This document shows, piece after piece, positions 14,649-24,136 of a DNA stretch of 31,331 bases. Every line of letters starts with the position of its first letter. Position 1 is the stretch's first letter. Under the pieces are notes generated by a model. The model made no database searches and was not told the DNA's origin. It was given only the letters and a program-made list of their open reading frames with translations. The translations under genes and the position numbers were made by a program. The DNA is from TMED27 sp964350695 (GTDB lineage: Bacteria; Pseudomonadota; Alphaproteobacteria; Micavibrionales; Micavibrionaceae): positions 1-31,331 of the forward strand of contig CAYGKM010000016.1 of NCBI GenBank assembly GCA_964350695.1, in the 5' to 3' direction.

Positions 14649-15449
14649 ATGACCGCTAAAACCACCAATAATATCAAAGGCAAAACCGTTATCGTCACAG
14701 GATCAACCAGCGGCATCGGACTGGGGATAGCTTTCGCGTTTGCCGAACAAGGCGCCAATATCGTGATCAACGGCTTTGGTGACGCCGCCGAAATCGAAAA
14801 AGAGTGTAAAGCATTGGAAAGTAAGGGAATAAAATGCATTTACAACCCCGCCGACATGACGAAAACCACCGAAATCGAGCTGATGATTAATGAAGCCCAC
14901 GACACTTTCGGCTCTGTGGATATCCTTGTGAATAATGCCGGTATTCAATTTGTATCGCCTGTGGAAGACTTCCCGGTAGAAAAATGGGATGCCATCATCG
15001 CCATCAACATGACCTCCTCTTTTCACACCATGCGCAATGTTGTGCCGCTGATGAAAAAACAAGGATGGGGCCGCATCATCAACATCGCCTCCGCGCACGG
15101 CCTCGTCGCCTCACCCTACAAATCCGCTTACGTCACCGCCAAGCACGGCATTATGGGCCTGACCAAATCAGTAGCGCTGGAAGTTGCAGAAAATAACATC
15201 ACCGTAAACTCTATCTGCCCGGGATACGTGAAAACCCCGCTTGTCGAAGGCCAAATCGCCGACACGGCCAAGGCCCGTAAAATGACGGAAGAGCAGGTGG
15301 TGAATGATGTTTTGCTGAAAGCCCAATGGACGAAAAAATTTGTCGGCATTGATGAAGTCGCAGGAATCGCCCTGTTTTTATGCTCCGACGCCGCGCAAAA
15401 CATTACCGGAACCCATGTTTCCGTGGATGGCGGCTGGACGGCGGCGTAA
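14649..15449 (+). CDS. bdhA: 3-hydroxybutyrate dehydrogenase
   Basis: The 266-residue SDR enzyme should interconvert (R)-3-hydroxybutyrate and acetoacetate with NAD. It has TGSTSGIG (17-24), NNAGIQ (95-100), Ser148, and YVTAK (Tyr161, Lys165). The substrate-lid region ICPGYVKTPLVEGQIAD and the following KARKMTEEQVVNDVLL are characteristic of D-beta-hydroxybutyrate dehydrogenases rather than generic SDRs. It ends GTHVSVDGGWTAA. This points to polyhydroxybutyrate or ketone-body use. It has its own promoter and a strong Shine-Dalgarno AAAGGAG 6 bases upstream. Confidence 0.9.
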   Translation: MTAKTTNNIKGKTVIVTGSTSGIGLGIAFAFAEQGANIVINGFGDAAEIEKECKALESKGIKCIYNPADMTKTTEIELMINEAHDTFGSVDILVNNAGIQFVSPVEDFPVEKWDAIIAINMTSSFHTMRNVVPLMKKQGWGRIINIASAHGLVASPYKSAYVTAKHGIMGLTKSVALEVAENNITVNSICPGYVKTPLVEGQIADTAKARKMTEEQVVNDVLLKAQWTKKFVGIDEVAGIALFLCSDAAQNITGTHVSVDGGWTAA

Positions 15450-15565
15450 ACCCCGCCCTCTACATATCAATAATAACCTGCTAACTCTATAAAATTTTAT
15501 GTAAAACTAAACAGTTTTTAAGCCTTTTTCGCTTAAACTGGTAAATGACCCGAATTATCGGGCTC

Positions 15566-15592
15566 TTTAGGGTATAAAAATTTTAGGGTATA
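15566..15592 (+). repeat. Tandem 11-bp repeat in the promoter of the FecR/RTX-like gene
   Basis: TTTAGGGTATA occurs at 15566-15576 and again at 15582-15592, a 16-base period. The second copy runs into TATACT (15589-15594), a usable -10 box. A CCCGA-ATTA-TCGGG hairpin lies just upstream at 15549-15562. Either a duplicated promoter or two adjacent activator sites. Confidence 0.5.
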
Positions 15593-15623
15593 CTGCGTAT
15601 AGCGACAGGGACGGGTAAATAAC

Positions 15624-18311
15624 ATGGCATACAAAGATTTTGACGGCACAGAAACATATTCAGGCGCTGCGGAAACATCAAACACCATTCATGCAAACGG
15701 CGAAAACGCCATTGCCCTCCCCGATAGCTCCTATATTCAGGACGCAAACATCACGCGCGCAGGGCTGGACCTCACGCTTGACGGGCCGAACGGCACAATC
15801 ACGATCAAAGATTATTTTGCCGGCGAAACATCACCCGATCTCGTGTCCCCGGATGGCCATATCTTAACGCCGGATCTGGTGAATTCTTTCGCCTCCAGCC
15901 CAACCGTATACGCCGCAAACCCGACCATGAACGATGCAAGCCCCGTCGGCGCAGTTGAAGAATTCACAGGCGAAGCCACCGTCACCCGCACAGACGGCTC
16001 CGTTGAGCCAATCTCTCAAGGCACGCCAATCTACCAAGGCGACGTCATCGAAACAGGCGCAAACGGCGCGGTCAACATTGTCTTTTCCGATGAAACCAGC
16101 TTCGCCGTATCCGAAGATGCGCGCCTTGCCATCGACGAATATGTGTTCGACCCTGCGACAAACGAAGGCTCACAAGACTTTTCCGTCCTTAAAGGTGTAT
16201 TCGTTTTCACATCTGGGCTGATCGGCCGCGAAGACCCCGATGACGTGAACATCGACACCCCATCAGGGTCAATCGGCATTCGCGGAACAATCATTGCCGG
16301 TGATACAAATTCAGGTGAAATCACAGTTGTAGAAGGCGCAATTGTTTTGCGCGACTTCGCAGGCAACGAAATGACACTCGCCAACCAATTCGAAACCGCC
16401 AAATTCTTAAATGGCGGCGGTGTAGAAAATATGGGCCAAATGGCCGCAAATGACGTAACGGTTAAATTCGCTGGCGTATCTGTTGTTGCACCAACACTAT
16501 TTTCATCTATCAATGATGCTGCCGCGGAAGACGGGACGTCCGATGCCCCGGCAGACAACGCGCAAGACGCGCCCGCAAACGCAGAAGGCACAGTAGACGG
16601 CAACAATGACGGCGCCGTTGACGGCAGCGTAGAAACCCAAGGCGGCGAAGGAGAGAGCGCCCCTGAAGCTGCGCCGCCCGCCGCAGATGGAGCAGATGCC
16701 GCAGGCCAAGCCGCCGCGCAAGACCAAGCGCCAACACAACAGCCCCCTGCACCGGGTCAAATGATGGGGACACCCACAGGTATGAACAATCCGATGATGG
16801 GCGCACCCGATGCAGCCGTCGCTGCAAAAATGGGCGCAGTATCCGCCAATGGCGGAATGAACCCCGTCAACGCCTCAGGAAACGCCGCTCCCGCAGGAAC
16901 AGCGCCTACGGCAGGAACCGCGACCACCACAGCCGCAAAAGCCGCAGCAAGCGTAGCGGCAGAAGACGGCACATTGACGCCGCCTCCACCATTAACACCG
17001 CCAAACGTGCTGGATCCGACAGCAGGCGGGGGCACAGGAACAAATGCCGCAACACACAACATTCAAAACATCGGCACAGCCGTGAATAATGGCCTCCTGG
17101 ATGCAGGCCAGGTCAACATCGCCCCGGATAATTTCTTCTCTGTAGGAGAAGGACAAAACTGGAGCTACCACTTTGATCTGGAATTTGTGGACACAAGCGG
17201 GCCGGCCGCAAACAACCTTACATATTTTTTAAGCGATGCCTCAAACGCCTTCCTGACAGGGCTTCTCGGCGGAGACCTAATGGCGTTTAATTTCAACCCG
17301 ACAACCGGCGAACTTGGCGCAAACGGTCTGCTAGACTTAACATGGAATCCGGATACCACCATTGGCTCATTCACCATCGAAGTGCGCGCGGTTGATTCCG
17401 TAACAGGTGAAATCAGCTATAGCGACACAAGCGCAGAAGGCTACACCTCATACACCTATGAAGTCGTAGATGCCGCCGCCACACCTGGCTTGGACACCGC
17501 GGATATTGTAGGGAACGCAGCAGATTATATCGGCAATGCCTCAAACGAAGTCTTTGATCTGGGCTTCACCGCCGCTTCGACCAACAACCGCATTTATGCC
17601 GGAAATGGCGACGACACGGTTTCCCTCGGCACAAACGGCTTCCTGACCAATACCAACCTTGTGAATTTAGGAAACGGCGAAAACGTTGCTACACTTGGCG
17701 AAAACACACAAAACAACGAGGTTATAGGCGGATTTGGCGACGATCAATTCATAATCCAAGGCGCGAAAAACCAGCTTTTCGGAATGGACGGGGACGATAC
17801 ATTTGAAATCGAAATGTCCAATACAGGCCTAATGGCAAACCTTCAAACAAACGGCTTGAACATATTGATGGATGGCGGCCACAGCAGCTTTAGCCACCTT
17901 GATGTAATCAACGGCAACACCCCAACGGACTTTGGAAAAGGCGACACACTGCTTATCCAAAATGCAGGCGCAACGCTGGACTTCCAGAATGTTGATGACA
18001 ACTATATCCGCGGCATCGAAGTCATTGAACTCGGCGCAGGGGTCCAAAATATCGTCCTAAGCTATAATGATATCATCGAGATGACCGACCATAAGAACAC
18101 CCTGATCTTTAAAGGGGATATCGCTGATTCCATCACGCTTGCGGGCGGCGAATTCGGCGTCGGGAACTTCACAAAGTCCCATGAGGACCTCTCCGTTGAC
18201 GAAGGCACAGGCACAGACGGTAACTACGATGTCTGGACGGACGGCACGGTCACCCTGCTGATTGAACAAAATGGCGGAACAAACGATGTTAGCGTAACAG
18301 GTTTGGTTTAA
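15624..18311 (+). CDS. FecR-domain, RTX-like large secreted protein
   Basis: The 895-residue acidic, Gly/Asn/Asp-rich protein lacks an N-terminal signal peptide. An N-terminal module (about 20-66; LPDSSYIQDANITRAGLDLT) is followed by a FecR-like domain at about 108-262 (GEATVTRTDGSVEPISQGTP, ending DTPSGSIGIRGT). A low-complexity Ala/Pro/Gly linker spans about 300-480. A cadherin/Ig-like segment lies at about 495-650, and an RTX-like block near 660-735 has motifs NRIYAGNGDD, IGGFGDDQFII and LFGMDGDDTF. This layout is typical of type I-secreted, calcium-binding adhesins. No ABC transporter, membrane-fusion or TolC gene is in the window. The ribosome site may be GGGACGGG 9 bases upstream. It converges on glpK with stop codons overlapping. 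Confidence 0.82.
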   Translation: MAYKDFDGTETYSGAAETSNTIHANGENAIALPDSSYIQDANITRAGLDLTLDGPNGTITIKDYFAGETSPDLVSPDGHILTPDLVNSFASSPTVYAANPTMNDASPVGAVEEFTGEATVTRTDGSVEPISQGTPIYQGDVIETGANGAVNIVFSDETSFAVSEDARLAIDEYVFDPATNEGSQDFSVLKGVFVFTSGLIGREDPDDVNIDTPSGSIGIRGTIIAGDTNSGEITVVEGAIVLRDFAGNEMTLANQFETAKFLNGGGVENMGQMAANDVTVKFAGVSVVAPTLFSSINDAAAEDGTSDAPADNAQDAPANAEGTVDGNNDGAVDGSVETQGGEGESAPEAAPPAADGADAAGQAAAQDQAPTQQPPAPGQMMGTPTGMNNPMMGAPDAAVAAKMGAVSANGGMNPVNASGNAAPAGTAPTAGTATTTAAKAAASVAAEDGTLTPPPPLTPPNVLDPTAGGGTGTNAATHNIQNIGTAVNNGLLDAGQVNIAPDNFFSVGEGQNWSYHFDLEFVDTSGPAANNLTYFLSDASNAFLTGLLGGDLMAFNFNPTTGELGANGLLDLTWNPDTTIGSFTIEVRAVDSVTGEISYSDTSAEGYTSYTYEVVDAAATPGLDTADIVGNAADYIGNASNEVFDLGFTAASTNNRIYAGNGDDTVSLGTNGFLTNTNLVNLGNGENVATLGENTQNNEVIGGFGDDQFIIQGAKNQLFGMDGDDTFEIEMSNTGLMANLQTNGLNILMDGGHSSFSHLDVINGNTPTDFGKGDTLLIQNAGATLDFQNVDDNYIRGIEVIELGAGVQNIVLSYNDIIEMTDHKNTLIFKGDIADSITLAGGEFGVGNFTKSHEDLSVDEGTGTDGNYDVWTDGTVTLLIEQNGGTNDVSVTGLV

Positions 18312-19780
18312 TCCAAAACGCGCTTAACCGCTTTTGACCATCCATCATAAAGCTTTTGCACATCCGCCGCCGTCATAATCGGCTCAAAACGCTTATGCGC
18401 GCTCCATTGCTTTGAAACCTCACTTAGATCGTTAAACACGCCTGCTTGCAAGCCCGCCAACACCGCCGCTCCCCATGCGGTTGTCTCCACAACCTTCGGC
18501 ACTTCAACCGGTTTTTGCAGCATATCCGCCAAAAACTGACACACAAAATCATTCGCCGTTAAACCGCCATCCGCACGAAGAGTGCTTACCTCGTGCCCGC
18601 TGTCATCTTCCATCGCGCCCACAAGATCAAGCGTCTGGTACCCTTGCGCCTCCAGCGCCGCGCGCACAATATGCGCCTTCGTGCTTTCACGGCTGAGCCC
18701 CACAATCGCTGCCCGCGCCTCCGGGTCCCAATACGGCGCACCAAGCCCCGTAAATGCGGGCACAAAATAAACCTCGTTATTATCTGCAACCGAAAGCGCC
18801 ATCGCCTCGCTTTCCGCCGCATCGTCAAACACATTCAAACCATCCCGAAGCCACTGCACCGCCGCGCCCGCTGTGAAAATAGACCCCTCCACCGCATAGG
18901 TCACCGCGCCATTTATGCGATACGCTATCGTGGTCAATAAACGGTTCTGCGAAGGCTTAAAGGCCGCGCCGATATTCATCAGCGCAAAACACCCTGTCCC
19001 ATAGGTGGATTTAATCATTCCCTCTTCAAAACACCCCTGCCCGATCAACGCGGATTGCTGATCGCCCGCCATCCCGCACACAGGGATTTCAACACCGAGA
19101 ATGTCCGCTTTTGCTGCACCAAAATCCGCAGCATTATCATAAACTTGAGGCATCATAGACGCAGGGATCTTAAACAGCGCGAGAAGATCCTCATCCCATT
19201 TTTGCTCGCGCACATTATAAAGCATCGTGCGGCACGCATTGGTCACATCGCTGATATGCCGCTCCCCGCCCGTCAGCTTCCAGAGTAGCCAGCATTCCAC
19301 CGTGCCAAACGCCAACTCACCTTTTTCCGCCCGCACCCGCGCGCCCTCGACATTATCCAAAATCCACGCAATTTTCGTCGCCGAGAAATACGGATCAAGC
19401 AGCAGCCCCGTCTTCTCCGCAATCATCGCCTCATGCCCTTGCGCTTGCAAGCCCTCGCAAATATCGGCGGTGCGCCTGTCTTGCCAGACAATCGCATGAT
19501 AAACAGGCTCGCCGCTCGCACGATCCCACACCACCGTGGTTTCCCGTTGATTTGTAATGCCGATTGCAATCGGCGTTTGCTGCGATTTCTGCAAAACATC
19601 CTTCGCACAAAACACTACATCATCCCAAATCGCGTTTGCGTCCTGCTCCACCCAGCCCTTATGAGGATAAAATAACTCCAGCTCTTTTTGCTGCACCTCC
19701 AGAACATTTCCGCGCGCATCAAATATAATCGCGCGTGAACTTGTTGTGCCTTGGTCAATCGCTAGTAATACATCGGCCAT
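18308..19780 (-). CDS. glpK: Glycerol kinase
   Basis: The 490-residue enzyme phosphorylates glycerol to sn-glycerol-3-phosphate. The N-terminal LLAIDQGTTSSRAIIFD is the phosphate-1 loop of the FGGY/actin-fold kinases. GWVEQDANAIWDDV is a typical glycerol kinase block. AGDQQSALIGQGCF with STYGTGCFALMN and LRADGGLTANDFVCQFLADM complete the family signatures. It starts 2 bases after the glpD stop, so the pair is one operon. No glpF or glpR is adjacent. The stop codon overlaps that of the convergent FecR/RTX-like gene. Confidence 0.97.
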   Translation of the reverse strand: MADVLLAIDQGTTSSRAIIFDARGNVLEVQQKELELFYPHKGWVEQDANAIWDDVVFCAKDVLQKSQQTPIAIGITNQRETTVVWDRASGEPVYHAIVWQDRRTADICEGLQAQGHEAMIAEKTGLLLDPYFSATKIAWILDNVEGARVRAEKGELAFGTVECWLLWKLTGGERHISDVTNACRTMLYNVREQKWDEDLLALFKIPASMMPQVYDNAADFGAAKADILGVEIPVCGMAGDQQSALIGQGCFEEGMIKSTYGTGCFALMNIGAAFKPSQNRLLTTIAYRINGAVTYAVEGSIFTAGAAVQWLRDGLNVFDDAAESEAMALSVADNNEVYFVPAFTGLGAPYWDPEARAAIVGLSRESTKAHIVRAALEAQGYQTLDLVGAMEDDSGHEVSTLRADGGLTANDFVCQFLADMLQKPVEVPKVVETTAWGAAVLAGLQAGVFNDLSEVSKQWSAHKRFEPIMTAADVQKLYDGWSKAVKRVLD

Positions 19781-19782
19781 CT

Positions 19783-21300
19783 TTATGCGTAATCCTTCAC
19801 AAGCTTTTTGATATCTTTCTCTAATGCCTCAATAACCTTATCAGAAACATGCACACCAAGCTTTGATCGCCGCCACAATATATCCTCTACACTGCGCGCA
19901 AATTCATAACGGATCAAATATATGACCTCCGCGCCATACACGTCATCGCCATAATCCTTACCCAAATCATCCAAGCTCGATGCACCGTCCAAAAACAAAT
20001 CCATCCGCGTGCCGTAGCTTCTCGCGTAACGCAGCAAAAGCTCTTCCGGCAACCACGGATATTCATCACCCTGCGCATCCAAAAATGCAGCAAAATCTCC
20101 ATCCAGAATATCCCCGCCCGGCAAAGGCTTTTCATCCGTCCATGCGGGCGCATAACGATTATCTAGATAAAGCAGCTTATCAACCACCTCTTCGGCCAAA
20201 ACCCGATATGTCGTGAGCTTCCCGCCAAAAACGGAAATCATCGGTGCCTTTGATTCACTATGACTATACAGCCTATAATCACGGCTCACCTTACGGCTTT
20301 CCGCTTCACCATCATCCATAAGCGGACGCACACCGCTATAGGTCCAAATCACATCGGATTTATCGATTTTATCTTTGAAATACGCGTTATACGCCCGCAG
20401 CAAATATTCAAACTCCTCATCCGAAATTCTCGCCTGATAAGGATCGCCCTCATATCCCTCTTCCGTCGTTCCGACCAGCGTATATTCACGCTCATAGGGG
20501 ATTGCAAATGTTATGCGCCCGTCTTTTTGCTGCAATATATACGCCTGATCGCCCTCATATTGACGCGGCAAAATCAAATGCGAGCCCTTCACCATCCGAA
20601 TGCGCGGCGCGCCTGCCGAGGTTTTCTTTAAGCCCGAGGATTCAATCAGCTCCCTCACCCAAGGCCCCGCGGCGTTCACAACCATCGACGCTTTAATCTT
20701 GAGTGATTTCTTCGGCTTCGAGCCTTGCGCCTCAACCTCCCAAAACTCATCATGCGCCTTTAACTTCACGCATTTCGTATTCGTCAAAATTTGTGCGCCG
20801 TGATCCGCAGCATCAACCGCGTTCAAAACCACAAGCCGCGCATCATCAACCCAACAATCAGAATACGAAAACCCGCGCCGATACTTGTCTTCAAGAACGC
20901 GCCCTGTTTTATGTTTCGATAAATTGACCCCCTTAGAGCCATCCAAAACCGCCCGTTTCGCCAAATGATCATATAAAAACAACCCTAAACGGATCATCCA
21001 AAACGGGCGCTGCGAAGGCGTATGCGGCAAAATAAAGCGCATCGGCCAGATAATATGCGGCGCCAACCCCAAAAGCGTCTCGCGCTCTTTCAAGGACTCC
21101 CGCACAAGTGCAAATTCCAAAAATTCCAGATACCGCAAACCGCCATGAATAAGCTTCGTGCTCGCCGAGGACGTGCCATTCGCCAAATCCTTCGCCTCAA
21201 GCAAAATCACAGAAAGGCCGCGCCCCGCCGCATCCCGCGCTATTCCGCATCCGTTAATACCGCCGCCAATAACAAGCAAATCACATTCTAAATCACTCAT
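19783..21300 (-). CDS. glpD: Glycerol-3-phosphate dehydrogenase, FAD-dependent
   Basis: The 505-residue membrane-associated flavoenzyme oxidises glycerol-3-phosphate to DHAP, passing electrons to quinone. DLLVIGGGINGCGIARDAAG is the FAD dinucleotide fold. GTSSASTKLIHGGLRYLE is the GlpD signature, IWTYSGVRPLMDD lies mid-protein, and ISVFGGKLTTYRVLAEE is near the end of the catalytic domain. I chose ATG at 21300 (MSDLECD), matching family N termini, although AAAAGG abuts it too closely to be a good ribosome site; ATG at 21315 is the alternative. It is upstream of glpK in the same operon. TATAAA on the minus strand near 21352-21357 may be its -10 box. Confidence 0.96.
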   Translation of the reverse strand: MSDLECDLLVIGGGINGCGIARDAAGRGLSVILLEAKDLANGTSSASTKLIHGGLRYLEFLEFALVRESLKERETLLGLAPHIIWPMRFILPHTPSQRPFWMIRLGLFLYDHLAKRAVLDGSKGVNLSKHKTGRVLEDKYRRGFSYSDCWVDDARLVVLNAVDAADHGAQILTNTKCVKLKAHDEFWEVEAQGSKPKKSLKIKASMVVNAAGPWVRELIESSGLKKTSAGAPRIRMVKGSHLILPRQYEGDQAYILQQKDGRITFAIPYEREYTLVGTTEEGYEGDPYQARISDEEFEYLLRAYNAYFKDKIDKSDVIWTYSGVRPLMDDGEAESRKVSRDYRLYSHSESKAPMISVFGGKLTTYRVLAEEVVDKLLYLDNRYAPAWTDEKPLPGGDILDGDFAAFLDAQGDEYPWLPEELLLRYARSYGTRMDLFLDGASSLDDLGKDYGDDVYGAEVIYLIRYEFARSVEDILWRRSKLGVHVSDKVIEALEKDIKKLVKDYA

Positions 21301-21390
21301 CCTTTTAAGGTACATGAGCGCGCGAATCGAGGAAAGAGTCTTTGTCGGATTTTTATACAGAGTTTAAACCGCCCCATGCCGCCCAAACCT

Positions 21391-21419
21391 TTGACAGAAA
21401 AGGATTATTCCTGAAAACT
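21391..21419 (+). promoter_or_regulatory. Promoter of the YjbH-like gene
   Basis: A perfect -35 TTGACA (21391-21396), a 17-base spacer and AAAACT (21414-21419) as -10. It gives a leader of about 30 bases and lies back to back with the glpD promoter region. Confidence 0.45.
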
Positions 21420-21457
21420 CATGGTTGAATAGTTCTTTGTCACGTCCGGCAAATTTT

Positions 21458-23566
21458 ATGAAGCATAAACAAGCGAGTTTAACAGCACTCTGCGCCGCCG
21501 CCCTGCTTACGGCCGCCCCTTCGCATGCCGAAAACCTTGCTGCATCACCCACCCTCTATGGCCCGCTTGGCCTCAACACCGTCCCCAGCGCCCGCATGGA
21601 TAAAGCCGGTACAATCACAGGCGGCCTCTCCACCCTTGATCCTTATACAAACGCATGGCTCGGCCTGCAAATCGCTTCTCCTGTCTTTATCAACATCCGC
21701 CAAACCGCCGAAACCTCCAGCATAGGCGGTGATGCCGACCGCCTCTATCCGGGCGTAGACTTTAAACTCCGCCTCCTCGAAGAAACCGAAAGCCGCCCCG
21801 CAATCGCCCTCGGCGTGCAATCCGCTTTGGGTCATAAACGCATGGCAGGCGAATATATCGCCGCTTCCAAACGGTATAAAGATTTTGATTTCACCGCAGG
21901 ACTAGGATGGGGACGATACGGCACAGCCAAACATTTCAAGAACCCATTCAAAGGGCTGCTTTCACATTTCGGCAAAAACCGAAGCCTGGATGGCGAAATG
22001 CCAAACCGCCCCGATGACTGGTTCACGGGTGACGATATCGGCCTCTTCGCCGGCGCTGAATACCACACGCCCCTCGATGGCCTGTCGGTCAAATTCGATT
22101 ACGGCGCAGATAGATATACAGCAGAGCAAGCCGCCTTTGATTACAACGCCCCCGCACCATGGGGCATCGGCCTAAACTACCGCACGCCTGAATGGTCAGG
22201 GCTAGCGGGTGATCTTAGCCTCGGTATGCAAGGCACAGACAAGGTCATGGCGCGTCTATTCCTTCGCGGCAACCTAAAAGACTGGCGAAAACAAGACACA
22301 CAAGAAACCAGCGCCGTCTTCATGCGCCCCTATCGCACCGGCCTCGCCCTCCCCGCCCAAATGCGATCCTCCGCCGAAAAGGACGGCCAATTCCTCTATG
22401 ACACACAGGGCGAAACATATGAAGCCTGCACCAAACTCATCTTGTCGGGCGACCTCTCCAGCCCGCGCCAAATCGGGCGGGCCGCCAAACATATGAGCAA
22501 CCATGCAGGCCCCGCCATAGAGGCCTTAAACATCACCCCCACCATCATGGGCTTGCGCGGGCCCCGCGTAAAACTCATGCGCCGCGACCTCATGCAGGCC
22601 AGCGCCAAAAACCAAGCCAGCGCAGAAGAAATCTGGCACAACGCAGAAATCATCCCCCAAACAGGCGAAGCGTTTTCAAAACTCCGCCGCCCCGCCGAAT
22701 ACGCCTATGGCGGCCCTGAATGGGATTTCACCCTCGATAATCAGTTCTCACTGGCGGAAGAAGATAACGGCACGCTCTACCGCACCGCCGCGATCATAGG
22801 AAGCAAGGGCCCCACCTTCTTCGGCCTCCTCGATACCGCCGCCGCGCTGCGCTTAAACCTTAAAGACAACCTTTCGAAAATCGCCGATACCCGCCCGAGG
22901 AGCATACTGCCCTTACGCAGCAACATTGATCGCTTTGCCGCGCGCCGCATCTCTCTCGAAAATCAATACCTCTCCTTCACACACAGCCTCCGCTCAGACC
23001 TTCATATGTCGCTCATGGGCGGGTATCTGGAGGAAATGTACGCAGGCGCAGGCGGAGAGCTTCTCTACCGCCCGTATAACGCCCGCTGGGCAATCGGCGC
23101 GCAAAGCTTCCTCGCCCTCAAACGTGATCCCGAAACCACTTTGAACCTCGGCCTTAACGGCGACCATATCTTAAGCGGCCATATTGAGGGCTGGTACGAC
23201 CTCCCGAAATGGGACGTCACCTTAAACGCCAAAGCGGGGAGGTTCTTGGCCGAGGATCTCGGCGTGTCTCTCGGCTTACAAAAGCAATTCAAAAACGGCG
23301 CAAAGCTCGAAGGCTTCGTCACCCTCTCCGATAACGCGGACTTTGATCTCTTCGGCGGCACAACCCACAGCTACCATGGCGTGAAACTCTCCCTCCCGCT
23401 CGGCGGCTATAAATACATGCCTGATAACGCGAAAATCAACACGGCCATCGCCCCGTTTGGCCGTGATATAGGCCAAAGCCTTCAAAACCCGATGCCGCTC
23501 TACAGCCTCACCGAAGGCTTCACCCTTAATCATATGTCCGAATATTGGGATGAAATTGTGGAGTAA
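21458..23566 (+). CDS. YjbH-family exopolysaccharide-associated outer-membrane protein
   Basis: The 702-residue precursor has a Sec signal peptide (MKHKQASLTALCAAALLTAA, then cleavage after SHA). The start of the mature part, LYGPLGLNTVPSARMDKAGT, is the family hallmark seen in YjbH/GfcD: 'G-L-T-P-SAR-m-dG'. Next follow repeated beta strands with aromatic girdles, consistent with a large outer-membrane barrel. In enterobacteria YjbH works with YjbEFG in exopolysaccharide production; no such partners are in the window. The ATG at 21458 is chosen over an in-frame TTG at 21425 because the signal peptide begins there. No strong Shine-Dalgarno sequence is seen. It ends 10 bases before the convergent hypothetical gene. 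Confidence 0.82.
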   Translation: MKHKQASLTALCAAALLTAAPSHAENLAASPTLYGPLGLNTVPSARMDKAGTITGGLSTLDPYTNAWLGLQIASPVFINIRQTAETSSIGGDADRLYPGVDFKLRLLEETESRPAIALGVQSALGHKRMAGEYIAASKRYKDFDFTAGLGWGRYGTAKHFKNPFKGLLSHFGKNRSLDGEMPNRPDDWFTGDDIGLFAGAEYHTPLDGLSVKFDYGADRYTAEQAAFDYNAPAPWGIGLNYRTPEWSGLAGDLSLGMQGTDKVMARLFLRGNLKDWRKQDTQETSAVFMRPYRTGLALPAQMRSSAEKDGQFLYDTQGETYEACTKLILSGDLSSPRQIGRAAKHMSNHAGPAIEALNITPTIMGLRGPRVKLMRRDLMQASAKNQASAEEIWHNAEIIPQTGEAFSKLRRPAEYAYGGPEWDFTLDNQFSLAEEDNGTLYRTAAIIGSKGPTFFGLLDTAAALRLNLKDNLSKIADTRPRSILPLRSNIDRFAARRISLENQYLSFTHSLRSDLHMSLMGGYLEEMYAGAGGELLYRPYNARWAIGAQSFLALKRDPETTLNLGLNGDHILSGHIEGWYDLPKWDVTLNAKAGRFLAEDLGVSLGLQKQFKNGAKLEGFVTLSDNADFDLFGGTTHSYHGVKLSLPLGGYKYMPDNAKINTAIAPFGRDIGQSLQNPMPLYSLTEGFTLNHMSEYWDEIVE

Positions 23567-23576
23567 GCCCTAACCG

Positions 23577-24107
23577 CTAATTTACGATAGGATTTGGAGA
23601 AACAATTCCCATTAACATTATCCTGTCAGGGCTTCCCACAGCAGAGTGAACATTTGAGAAGAACGCTCTTGCGCCTTTCACAGGATCATCTTGAAACTCA
23701 ACGAACATTTCAGGGTTTGCTCGAGCATGCAACTTGGGACCGCTATTTACCACTTCACCGTTTCCATCGACTTCAGTGCCAAAACACTCCACATGCCTTC
23801 CCAGACTAGCAGCATAACCAAATATTGAAAAAGCCATAACCAAGGTATTATTGCTTGTATGCCCCATGTGAGGCTTACTTTCAATTGCCTTTTTTAAAAC
23901 TTCTGGAGCTTGAGCGCTCTGCATATCAACTTCCCTTACAAGGCCAATTGGGTTGCCGATGTTTTGAGAAGATGTTTGAAAAAGGTCAAGCAAATCACCC
24001 GCCGTAAAAAAAACGGGGATGCTAACATTCCCCTTTGCACTTTGGTTAATAACATCTAATTGCTGAGGGATTAAAAATTCTAAATATTTTGTCGCCACTA
24101 TGCTCAT
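23577..24107 (-). CDS. Hypothetical protein, 176 residues
   Basis: The 176-residue soluble protein has no signal peptide. Features visible are QQLDVINQSAKGNVSIPVFF, a helix-rich middle (QAPEVLKKAIESKPHMG), a glycine-rich LVMAFSIFGYAASLGRHVEC and a polar C-terminal part ending VSPNPIVN. I do not recognise the family. AAGGG lies 8 bases ahead of the ATG and a textbook promoter stands upstream, so it is probably expressed on its own. Base composition is AT-richer than YjbH or rluD, like the genes beside tRNA-Thr, which may indicate later acquisition. Confidence 0.72.
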   Translation of the reverse strand: MSIVATKYLEFLIPQQLDVINQSAKGNVSIPVFFTAGDLLDLFQTSSQNIGNPIGLVREVDMQSAQAPEVLKKAIESKPHMGHTSNNTLVMAFSIFGYAASLGRHVECFGTEVDGNGEVVNSGPKLHARANPEMFVEFQDDPVKGARAFFSNVHSAVGSPDRIMLMGIVSPNPIVN

Positions 24108-24136
24108 AGAAAACCCTTATTTAAAATAATTACGTA

